A DNA stretch of 64,000 bases from Flagellimonas aurea (GTDB lineage Bacteria; Bacteroidota; Bacteroidia; Flavobacteriales; Flavobacteriaceae): the NCBI RefSeq assembly GCF_017313785.1, contig NZ_JAFLNL010000006.1:62001-126000 (forward strand). The letters run 5' to 3'. The notes beneath the pieces were generated by a model. The model saw only the letters and a list, made by a program, of their open reading frames with translations, did not search any database and was not told where the DNA came from. This document shows positions 45,324 through 52,597 of the stretch, one piece after another; the first letter of the stretch is position 1; each line of letters starts with the position of its first letter. The position numbers and the translations under genes were made by a program.

Positions 45324-45342
45324 TACCAAACAAAATCATGAT

Positions 45343-46512
45343 ATGAAAAAAAGTTTGGTTGCATTGGCCCTTGGCGGATTGGGTATAGGGGTAGCGGAGT
45401 TTACCATGATGGGCATGCTCCCGGACGTCGCCCTTGATCTTGGCATCAGTATTCCCCAGGCGGGGCATTTAATCTCGGCCTATGCCATTGGGGTGGTTAT
45501 CGGGGCGCCATTGTTTGTAACGGGTATGGCCAGAATGTCCCCCAATAGGACCTTGATGGTACTTATGGTGCTCTTTACCATTTTCAACGCACTTTCCATT
45601 ATAGCCCCCTCTTATGGATCATTGATGGTTTCCCGATTTGTCTCGGGATTGCCACATGGTGCCTTTTTTGGCGTCGGGGCCGTAGTGGCCAGCCAATTGG
45701 CCGATAAGGGAAAAGAGGCGCAGGCCGTGGCCTTCATGTTCTCGGGGCTGACCATTGCCAATCTTTTGGGGGTACCCATCGGGACCTATATCGGTCATGC
45801 CTTCTCTTGGCGCTATACCTTTTTATTGATTGCCCTGATCGGAGGGCTGACTGTTTTGGTGCTCCATCTCTGGGTCCCGAAAATGGCTGCCCGAAAACTC
45901 ATCGGAAGCCCGTGGAGGGATTTTGGGATCTTCAAGGAACCGAACATTTGGTTCATGGTCCTGATCATTTCCATAGCACCCGGAGCGCTGTTTGCATGGA
46001 TCAGCTATATCGCTCCTTTAATGACCGAAGTATCGGGTATAGCTCAGAGTAATATGCCCTATATCATGGTTTTGGCGGGTCTTGGGATGGTGGTCGGCAA
46101 CCTGATCGGCGGTAAAATGTCCGATAAATTGGGGCCTTCCACCACCATCATTCTCGCCTTGGTATTCCAAGTCATCTGTATGCTCGTCATTTATTTTACG
46201 GCAGCCCACACGGGTATGTCAATCCTTATGACATTTTTGACCGGAGCGGCCACCTTTGCTATCGTTCCTCCATTACAGGTACAACTCATCAACAGTGTCC
46301 AAAGTGATGCCAAAATGCTTGTCGCCTCCTTGGGGCCCTCATGTTTTAACATAGCCAATGCCCTTGGTGCATTTCTAGGGGGAATCCCGATAGAATTGGG
46401 GTATGGCTATACATCACCCGTTTGGGTCGGTGCCATCATGGGCATCATCGGTGTCATTATTTCCTTGTTGTTCATCCAACGGAACAGAAAGGTGGCAGCA
46501 TCCAATTGTTAG
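45343..46512 (+). CDS. MFS efflux transporter (AraJ/drug-efflux type)
   Basis: A 389-aa, 12-TM major facilitator starting MKKSLVALALGGLGIGVAEF. Family motifs include GVAEFTMMGMLPDVALDLGI in TM1, the ISAYAIGVVIGAPLF segment, LGVPIGTYIGHAFSWRYTF in the middle and NLIGGKMSDKLGP near the second half. This matches the DHA1-like arabinose/chloramphenicol efflux group. It is the first gene of a plus-strand set with an OYE reductase and a serine hydrolase, under a divergent LysR, suggesting export of a toxic compound or metabolite. Confidence 0.9.
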   Translation: MKKSLVALALGGLGIGVAEFTMMGMLPDVALDLGISIPQAGHLISAYAIGVVIGAPLFVTGMARMSPNRTLMVLMVLFTIFNALSIIAPSYGSLMVSRFVSGLPHGAFFGVGAVVASQLADKGKEAQAVAFMFSGLTIANLLGVPIGTYIGHAFSWRYTFLLIALIGGLTVLVLHLWVPKMAARKLIGSPWRDFGIFKEPNIWFMVLIISIAPGALFAWISYIAPLMTEVSGIAQSNMPYIMVLAGLGMVVGNLIGGKMSDKLGPSTTIILALVFQVICMLVIYFTAAHTGMSILMTFLTGAATFAIVPPLQVQLINSVQSDAKMLVASLGPSCFNIANALGAFLGGIPIELGYGYTSPVWVGAIMGIIGVIISLLFIQRNRKVAASNC

Positions 46513-46535
46513 CTCAGATCATTAAACACTTTATT

Positions 46536-47654
46536 ATGAAAGATGAAAGCATACTGTCCGAACCTCATAGGCTCGGGAACCAAAGATTAAGAAACCGTAT
46601 CGCAATGCCCCCTATGACACGCTCGAGGGCGGGAAAGGGAGATGTTCCAACTGCACTAATGGCCTCTTACTATGCACAGCGGGCCAGTGCGGGACTGATC
46701 ATCTCGGAAGGGACACAGATAAGCAAACAGGGACAAGGATATGCCTGGACCCCAGGTATCTACAGTGAGGAACAGATCGAGGGTTGGAAAAAGGTCACCG
46801 ACGCCGTTCATGGGAACAACGGTACCATATTTGCCCAATTATGGCATGTGGGAAGAATATCCCACACTTCCCTACAACCGGACCATCAAGCTCCCGTATC
46901 CTCATCTGCCCTAAGCGCAGAGGGCGTCAAGGTATTTATAGACCCCATGGGAAAAGGTCCGGAGTCAGGCGTGGGTGAAATGGTGCAACATTCCCCTCCC
47001 CGGGCATTGACCACCTCAGAGATAAAGGCAGTGGTCGCTGATTTTGGCCAAGCGGCCCAAAACGCCATTAAAGCGGGTTTTGACGGCGTGGAGCTCCATG
47101 GTGCCAATGGTTACTTGATCAATCAATTTCTGGATTCACAAGCGAACCATCGGACCGATAGCTATGGAGGCTCTTTGGAGAACCGTTTACGTTTTCTTCA
47201 GGAAGTCACTGAGACCGCAACACAGGCCGTGGGCAAAGACAGGGTCGGGGTGCGATTGGCCCCGTTGACCACCTTACAGGGAACGGTCGATGACCGGCCA
47301 AAGGAGACCTATTTGGCCGCGGCAAAGCTCTTGGACAGACTGGGAATTGCTTATATCCATATTGCGGAAGCGGATTGGGAGGATGCCCCAACTATGCCCA
47401 TATCATTCAAACAACAATTGCGGGAATCCTTTTCAGGAAGCTTTATCTATGCTGGCAAGTACGATAAGGTCAAAGCGGAAAGGGCCATCAGGGAAGGATG
47501 GGCCGATATGATCGGGTTTGGAAGGCCCTTTATCGCAAATCCCGACCTACCCTTTCGACTGGCCCATGGCCATCCACTGGCCGAAGGGGATGCAACCACG
47601 TATTTCGGTGGTGGTGCCAAAGGATACACCGACTACCCTACGGTACTACAATAA
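46536..47654 (+). CDS. Old yellow enzyme, NADH:flavin oxidoreductase (NemA-like)
   Basis: A 372-aa FMN-dependent alkene reductase. The start at 46536 (MKDESILSEPHRLGNQRLRN) follows the MFS gene by 23 bp; longer forms overlap that gene and are not protein-like. Motifs: RIAMPPMTRSRA, FAQLWHVGRISH, GFDGVELHGANGYL (the HGAN His-Asn pair binding the substrate carbonyl), NHRTDSYGGSLENR and the C-terminal FGRPFIANPDLP. It reduces activated alkenes or nitro compounds using NAD(P)H. Its place after an efflux pump suggests detoxification of electrophiles. Confidence 0.93.
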   Translation: MKDESILSEPHRLGNQRLRNRIAMPPMTRSRAGKGDVPTALMASYYAQRASAGLIISEGTQISKQGQGYAWTPGIYSEEQIEGWKKVTDAVHGNNGTIFAQLWHVGRISHTSLQPDHQAPVSSSALSAEGVKVFIDPMGKGPESGVGEMVQHSPPRALTTSEIKAVVADFGQAAQNAIKAGFDGVELHGANGYLINQFLDSQANHRTDSYGGSLENRLRFLQEVTETATQAVGKDRVGVRLAPLTTLQGTVDDRPKETYLAAAKLLDRLGIAYIHIAEADWEDAPTMPISFKQQLRESFSGSFIYAGKYDKVKAERAIREGWADMIGFGRPFIANPDLPFRLAHGHPLAEGDATTYFGGGAKGYTDYPTVLQ

Positions 47655-47688
47655 AGTCATATCAACCATAAAAGAATCAAAGTAACCT

Positions 47689-48987
47689 ATGAATCCAAGT
47701 GTCAACATATATACAAAATGGGGTGTTTTATCGCTCCTACTCCTTTTGTCAAGTTCTGGTGCCCTGCTGGGCCAAACTGTTCAGGGCATGGACAATGAAC
47801 GTCTTTACAAAATCGATGGCTTAATTGAAAATCATATCAAGGAGCAGCATATCCCCGGAGCGGTGGCCTTGATCATTCGGGACGGTAAAACAGTTTTCAA
47901 CAAAGCCTTTGGACATGCCGATCTAGCGAAAGGAATCCCCATGAAGACCGATCATATTTTTAGGATCGCGTCCCAGTCCAAAGCGATAACCAGTTTGGCC
48001 GTTATGATGCTTTGGGAGGAGGGAAAGTTCCTTTTGGACGACCCGGTTTCCAGATATATTCCGGCCTTTAAGGAAACGGGCGTCCTTGCAACCTTTAATC
48101 CTGCCGATAGTTCATTCACCACGGTCCCTGCGCAAAGACAGATCACCATTCGTGATCTGCTCAGGCATACCTCCGGCATTGCTTACCCTGCCATATTCAG
48201 CGATTCCACAATGTGGGCCATTTATCAAAAGAACCATATCCCCAGCGGTATAGGAACTATGAACGGGACCTTAGCGGATAAAATGCCATCATTGGCCAAA
48301 ATGCCCTTGCAACATCAACCTGGAGAAGCTTTCACCTATGGCCTTAATACCGACCTATTGGGCTATTTGGTGGAGCTATGGTCAGGTCGACCGTTTGATG
48401 TGTTTCTAAGGGAGCGCATATTCGATCCTTTGGATATGGAGGACACCTTCTTCCATGTACCCACCGAAAAACACCATCGTGTGGTGACCCTATATGAAAG
48501 TAACGGGGATAGGCTGGAAAAAGTGGACCATCCGATTTATGAAGGTGTGGATCCCGATTTTCCAATAAAGGAAGGAACCTATTTATCGGGCGGGGCCGGT
48601 TTGAGCACCACAGTGTCCGATTATGCCAATTTTCTTTCCATGTTCTTGAACAAGGGCACCTATAAAAACAAGAGGATACTTGGCAGCAAGACGGTGGAAC
48701 TGATGTTGACCAATCAGTTGACCCTTGATATGGCCATATCCCCATATCCCGCACAACCGGATGATTTTCAATTCGGTCTGGGATTTGCACTGGAGACCGA
48801 AAAAAATGACTATCTATCCCCATTCAGTATAGGCACCTTCAGTTGGGGCGGTGCTTTCAATACGCATTACTGGGCAGACCCCAAGGAAAAATTGATAGGA
48901 TTGTTGTTCACCCAAGAGTACCTATCCCCCTACTGGAGGATAGGCGATGAATTTGAAGTGCTGGTCTATCAAGGAATCATGGAGTAA
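47689..48987 (+). CDS. Exported serine hydrolase of the beta-lactamase (class C/PBP4*) family
   Basis: A 432-aa protein with an N-terminal signal region (LSLLLLLSSSGALLGQ). The SxSK motif has nucleophile Ser95 and Lys98 (ASQSKAITSLAV), the second motif is YGLN at about residue 217, and a GGAGLS segment occupies the KTG position. This group includes esterases and D-aminopeptidase-like enzymes as well as true class C beta-lactamases, so antibiotic resistance should not be assumed. It is the last gene of the LysR-associated plus-strand set. Confidence 0.88.
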   Translation: MNPSVNIYTKWGVLSLLLLLSSSGALLGQTVQGMDNERLYKIDGLIENHIKEQHIPGAVALIIRDGKTVFNKAFGHADLAKGIPMKTDHIFRIASQSKAITSLAVMMLWEEGKFLLDDPVSRYIPAFKETGVLATFNPADSSFTTVPAQRQITIRDLLRHTSGIAYPAIFSDSTMWAIYQKNHIPSGIGTMNGTLADKMPSLAKMPLQHQPGEAFTYGLNTDLLGYLVELWSGRPFDVFLRERIFDPLDMEDTFFHVPTEKHHRVVTLYESNGDRLEKVDHPIYEGVDPDFPIKEGTYLSGGAGLSTTVSDYANFLSMFLNKGTYKNKRILGSKTVELMLTNQLTLDMAISPYPAQPDDFQFGLGFALETEKNDYLSPFSIGTFSWGGAFNTHYWADPKEKLIGLLFTQEYLSPYWRIGDEFEVLVYQGIME

Positions 48988-49054
48988 AGGAGTTTCCGAC
49001 CATCCTTATCCATGACCGTGATAGCAGATTATAAAGCAAGACACTGTCCTTCGT

Positions 49055-49894
49055 TTATTCATCCAAGGATTCCATGCGCTGATGGAGCATTTCAATGAGC
49101 TTGTCCAGAAAACGCGTCTTGCTGCTTTTCCTTGATCGGATATCGATAAAGGTGTGGTAATAATTGCCCAGGTCCACATTGTAAAAGTATTCGAAATGCG
49201 AGGCCATTTCCTTGATATCGACGGTACCGCCGTTAATACATTTACTGGTGTGTAGGGCATAAAGGAGCTCGATCAGATCGGTCTTGCTCCCTGTCCAAAA
49301 TAGTTTTGATGGTTTTTCCATAGGGGTGTTCTTTGTAGGTTCCATATTGTTGTTCAAATCGTCCACTTCCTTTCTCAGGTATACAATGAGCATGTCGTAG
49401 GCCATAATGGTGGCCACCGTGCCGTCCTGACAGGTGGAAAACTGGTCATCGATCAAAAAGTGGAAGGATTCCAGGGGCATCCGCAGATCTCGGTTGCCAC
49501 GGACAAAATACTGTTCGTCCATGGACATGGCCCCACGCCGGTAATAGTTATAGAATTCCAAATTGTCGTTGAAGAACGTCTGTAGCTTATCGATCTGTTG
49601 TTGCAGGTATTTGATCTGGGCCACATCCTTTCCCCGGGGACGTTTGCTCTCGATACTGAAGAGCCTTATGTAATAAATGAGCTTGCTAAAAATCTGGGGC
49701 TTGACATGCTTGAAGAAATAGATCTCATCGGACTGCGTTTCAAAATCTTGGCCTACAATCTGCTGTTGCAGTTTGCGGATACATTTCTCCACCAATGCTA
49801 TGCCCTTCTCCGCTTTGTAAAGGATATCGCCATTTCCGCTTTCCAAGGCCTCCAACTGGCCCTCAATATCCAATAGCAGTTTTTGATATTTCAT
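49055..49894 (-). CDS. RteC-domain protein
   Basis: A 279-aa protein resembling RteC, a regulator of excision first known from Bacteroides conjugative transposons. Visible family-like blocks are MKYQKLLLDIEGQLEALESG, FKHVKPQIFSKLIYYIRLFS, KYLQQQIDKLQTFFNDNLEF (with QIKY before it), YYRRGAMSMDEQYFVRG and LFWTGSKTDLIELLYALHTS, where the last is the typical RteC C-terminal block. It probably binds DNA through the helix-rich C-terminus. It indicates an integrative element at this locus, although no integrase is seen nearby. Confidence 0.88.
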   Translation of the reverse strand: MKYQKLLLDIEGQLEALESGNGDILYKAEKGIALVEKCIRKLQQQIVGQDFETQSDEIYFFKHVKPQIFSKLIYYIRLFSIESKRPRGKDVAQIKYLQQQIDKLQTFFNDNLEFYNYYRRGAMSMDEQYFVRGNRDLRMPLESFHFLIDDQFSTCQDGTVATIMAYDMLIVYLRKEVDDLNNNMEPTKNTPMEKPSKLFWTGSKTDLIELLYALHTSKCINGGTVDIKEMASHFEYFYNVDLGNYYHTFIDIRSRKSSKTRFLDKLIEMLHQRMESLDE

Positions 49895-49934
49895 TATAGG
49901 TAATCTTTAGTAGTCTCCAAAAGCTTGCCCTGAT

Positions 49935-49962
49935 CCCTTCCCTAGTTTGCACTAGGGAAGGG
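49935..49962. promoter_or_regulatory. 11-bp perfect hairpin upstream of rteC
   Basis: Arms CCCTTCCCTAG and CTAGGGAAGGG with a 6-nt loop lie about 40 bp before the RteC start. They have no T-run on the minus side, so this is more likely an operator or leader structure than a terminator. The remaining part of the gap to 50255 is AT-rich and holds one copy of the AraC-module motif at about 50138-50153. Confidence 0.55.
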
Positions 49963-50137
49963 GAGCTATCCATCGATCTTTTGTTTTGGGAACTTTTGAA
50001 CTGGGCCTCCTTTAAATCGATCCAATCGGGGCCAAATCATGGGGCCAAATTTGGACTCCTGACCTTTATTGGTATCAAACCGCACTTTTTCAAACTAATC
50101 AAAATCCATAAAATTTTGTATCCAATGAGCGGGTAGC

Positions 50138-50153
50138 GCCTAAAATAATCCCT
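50138..50153 (+). promoter_or_regulatory. Shared motif upstream of the DUF7793-AraC genes
   Basis: The sequence GCCTAAAATAATCCCT lies about 110 bp before the DUF7793-like gene. A nearly identical copy (GCCTAAATAATCCCT) lies 50 bp before the MauE gene, so it is a candidate binding site of the AraC-type regulator encoded between them. Confidence 0.5.
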
Positions 50154-50261
50154 GACTGCAGATACGCTTTTTTACATTTTGGAGCCTATTTTGTTAAAAT
50201 TCAGATTTTTCCTGTTAAATGGTTTTTTCATTTTTTTTTAATTTAATCGCCCTTTTTGAAA

Positions 50262-50642
50262 ATGGACGGGATGAAAAGATTTGTGGAAACCGAAATTGCA
50301 ATCATGTGGTTGGAAAAGGATATACTCTTCTTCATTTGGAAAGAACAGGTGTATATCGATCTTTCAAACGCTAAAAAAATTGTTGCTGCTCGAATACGAT
50401 TACAACAAGGAAAATCCTATCCCATTGTATGCAGAATGAGAGGCCTACAAAATGTGGATAAGGATGCCTGGCGATACTTGGAAAAAGAAGGTACTGAATC
50501 CATCAAATATCTCGTGCTTGTCGCCAATACCCCATTGGGGCGTGCATTCTCAAAGTTTATCATTGGAAAAGTGGCCCCGGTTCCAACCAAGGTATTCGAA
50601 GATATGGACGAAGCCGAGCAGTTCCTTTTACAAAATCGCTGA
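50262..50642 (+). CDS. DUF7793-like / STAS-like small protein
   Basis: A 126-aa cytoplasmic protein. The start at 50262 (MDGMKRFVETEIAIMW) is an ATG; the frame extends two codons upstream to a TTG. The layout of alternating strands and helices, with KYLVLVANTPLGRAFSKFII in the middle, resembles the small STAS-like DUF7793 proteins common beside regulators in Flavobacteriaceae. No catalytic residues are evident. It directly precedes the AraC gene (40 bp) and is probably co-transcribed with it; an antagonist or partner role for the regulator is possible but unproven. Confidence 0.6.
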   Translation: MDGMKRFVETEIAIMWLEKDILFFIWKEQVYIDLSNAKKIVAARIRLQQGKSYPIVCRMRGLQNVDKDAWRYLEKEGTESIKYLVLVANTPLGRAFSKFIIGKVAPVPTKVFEDMDEAEQFLLQNR

Positions 50643-50682
50643 ACCCCACATTCCATAAACGGAACCAAATAATTAAAATCAT

Positions 50683-51645
50683 ATGGATCGGCCGGAAAAC
50701 AAAATACGTTTGGAGGACATTTACAACCAATTGGTGCATATTGCCAATGGAAACTTCTCTTACCAAATCGAACGATCGGACAAAAACGATGCGCTTGAGG
50801 CTCTGATATTTTTGGTCAACTCCACCACCGAAGAGCTCAGGGATGCCTTTCTGCACCAAGGGTTTATCAAACTGCCCAATTCCTACGACTTGGTCGTTCA
50901 AATGTTCTTCAAACTGGATAACAAAGGTCAAATCGTCAGGACAAGCCCTACGGTCGAGACAATGCTGTACCATAAACAAGGAACATTGATTGGGGTTCCC
51001 TTTGTACAACTCTTGACCAAGGACTCCCAAAAGGGATGGAAAAAACTGTTGAAAGCCTCACCAAAGGACCGAATTTGGGAATTGACCTTGCAATTGACCT
51101 TTAACGAACGATCGGGACTCCAACTCCCTGCCCATTGCCATATCATGCATTTTCCGGAACAAGGGACCAAAAAGGAAACGCTTATGGTCACATCCTTTGA
51201 TCTGGTCAAGAACGACCGAACGGATCAAGGTTTCATACAAAAGAAACTGAAGGAACACTTACAGGCCCATGAGCTTTTGCCAAAACCACAAAGAACACAG
51301 ACCCATATCCTCCACGCCATGGACATGGAAAACCTAAGGAAGGCCAAACAGTATATCATGGACCACTTGGATACCCCTCTGCCCGCAATCAAAGAACTGG
51401 CGCATATTTGCAATACCAACGAGTATAAGTTCAAAAAAGGATTTAAGGAGCTCTTCGGAATGACGGCCTTTCAATATCAAAAACATGAACGGCTCAGAAA
51501 GGCCCATATCCTGATAGAGCACTCCAACAAGACCATCCTTGCCATAGCCAGAACCGTAGGTTTCAAAAAAGGCAACCACTTTGCCCGGGAATTCAAAAAA
51601 AGGTACGGATATAATCCCTCTGTGTTAAGACGACTGTCAAAATAA
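50683..51645 (+). CDS. PAS-containing AraC-family transcriptional regulator
   Basis: A 320-aa regulator. The N-terminal 60 residues look HAMP/coil-like (IYNQLVHIANGNFSYQIE), followed by a PAS-like sensor at about 65-185 (FKLDNKGQIVRTSPTVETML). The two AraC helix-turn-helix motifs lie at about 225-320 (PAIKELAHICNTNEYKFKKG and AIARTVGFKKGNHFAREFKK). A cytoplasmic location and direct sensing by the PAS domain are likely. It is flanked by candidate AraC direct-repeat operators at 50138-50153 and 51639-51672. Confidence 0.9.
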   Translation: MDRPENKIRLEDIYNQLVHIANGNFSYQIERSDKNDALEALIFLVNSTTEELRDAFLHQGFIKLPNSYDLVVQMFFKLDNKGQIVRTSPTVETMLYHKQGTLIGVPFVQLLTKDSQKGWKKLLKASPKDRIWELTLQLTFNERSGLQLPAHCHIMHFPEQGTKKETLMVTSFDLVKNDRTDQGFIQKKLKEHLQAHELLPKPQRTQTHILHAMDMENLRKAKQYIMDHLDTPLPAIKELAHICNTNEYKFKKGFKELFGMTAFQYQKHERLRKAHILIEHSNKTILAIARTVGFKKGNHFAREFKKRYGYNPSVLRRLSK

Positions 51646-51672
51646 TCCTTCTCAGAGCCTAAATAATCCCTA
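51639..51672 (+). promoter_or_regulatory. 22-bp-spaced direct repeats before the MauE gene
   Basis: AAATAATCC occurs at 51640-51648 and again at 51662-51670, 22 bp apart, i.e. on the same face of the helix, as AraC-type dimers need. The second copy is part of the longer motif shared with the upstream operon (AAATAATCCCT at 50143-50153). Confidence 0.55.
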
Positions 51673-51721
51673 AGAGATCCTTTAGACCTTTTAATTTTAC
51701 ATTGTAAATCAGAAAGTTACA

Positions 51722-52177
51722 ATGTGCAATACTAAAAACATAAAACTTACCGAGATCATAGTGGAAGTGATATGCTTCTTGTATGCCCTACTATTTATCT
51801 ATGCGGCAACAAGTAAATTAAATGGGTTTCAACAGTTCAAGGACCAACTGGACCAATCTACCCTATTGGTTGGATACGGACATTGGGCAGCTTGGCTTGT
51901 CCCGCTTTCCGAACTTGTTTTGGCCATACTGCTCCTCATGAGGCCATTTCGCTTATTTGCGCTTTATGGGTCGCTCATACTCATGGCCCTGTTTTCTGCC
52001 TATATCATTGTTGTACTCAACTATAGTGACCATATCCCCTGCTCCTGCGGCGGGGTCATATCAAGTATGGGATGGGAAACCCACCTAGTGTTCAATATCT
52101 GTTGGATGGGATTGGCCCTAATTGGTATTGTTCTGATGACAAAGAAAAAATCAACGTATAAAGACACTGTACAGTGA
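51722..52177 (+). CDS. MauE/DoxX-like redox-associated membrane protein
   Basis: A 151-aa protein with four predicted TM helices (LTEIIVEVICFLYALLFIYA, WAAWLVPLSELVLAILLLM, LFALYGSLILMALFSAYIIV, FNICWMGLALIGIVLM). A conserved cysteine pair lies between TM3 and TM4 in HIPCSCGG (Cys107 and Cys109), the MauE/DsbB-like redox site. Family members help form disulfides in exported proteins. The small two-cysteine peptide encoded 58 bp downstream is a natural client. Confidence 0.85.
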   Translation: MCNTKNIKLTEIIVEVICFLYALLFIYAATSKLNGFQQFKDQLDQSTLLVGYGHWAAWLVPLSELVLAILLLMRPFRLFALYGSLILMALFSAYIIVVLNYSDHIPCSCGGVISSMGWETHLVFNICWMGLALIGIVLMTKKKSTYKDTVQ

Positions 52178-52235
52178 TAGGGGAAGCCGAAAACCTATGG
52201 AAGAGAGTAGGCATCAATATGTAATTCTTAATATT

Positions 52236-52481
52236 ATGAAATCTAAATTTTTAAAACTCGTATTACCGGCCTTTGCCATTCTTATGGCAGTTGGCCTTGC
52301 TTTTGCCACCGAGGACCAAGTTGTGGTACAGGATGCCCATTATTATATTCCTGGTCAAGGTTGGGAAACCATTCAAGTGGACGATGCTTGCTACCAAGGG
52401 GGAAGCAATCCTTGCAAATTCAATGGTATGCAGTTGTATGCAGAACGTGATTTGGGAAGCACCCCGTTAAGTAGACCTTAA
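52236..52481 (+). CDS. Small exported two-cysteine peptide (DUF6520 type)
   Basis: An 81-aa protein beginning MKSKFLKLVLPAFAILMAVG with a cleavable signal ending near AFAT; the ATG at 52236 is chosen since 13 upstream codons would precede the signal. The mature part is short and contains exactly two cysteines, Cys52 and Cys60, in DACYQGGSNPCKFNG, likely joined by a disulfide. This matches the small DUF6520 proteins found next to MauE-like genes in Flavobacteriaceae. Function is unknown; it could be a secreted signal or a bacteriocin-like peptide, though no immunity or dedicated exporter gene is visible. Confidence 0.82.
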   Translation: MKSKFLKLVLPAFAILMAVGLAFATEDQVVVQDAHYYIPGQGWETIQVDDACYQGGSNPCKFNGMQLYAERDLGSTPLSRP

Positions 52482-52501
52482 ACAAGGAATACTTTGGATT
52501 A

Positions 52502-52531
52502 AAAAAGGTGCCCGCTATTGGGCACCTTTTT
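52502..52531. terminator. Bidirectional terminator
   Basis: A 7-bp core stem (GGTGCCC/GGGCACC), extended by A5/T5 flanks, gives T-runs on both strands. It lies between the convergent DUF6520 gene (plus) and metalloprotease gene (minus) and probably serves both. Confidence 0.85.
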
Positions 52532-52597
52532 GCACTAATTCAAAAAAAAATAAAAACAATAAACTATTGTATACTAGACTAGTGACCAGGATATGGG

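Noticed and set aside
47689..48987. A true beta-lactamase antibiotic-resistance gene
   Set aside because: The SxSK and YGLN motifs define the broad serine hydrolase family; sequence alone does not separate lactamases from esterases or peptidases, so resistance is not claimed.
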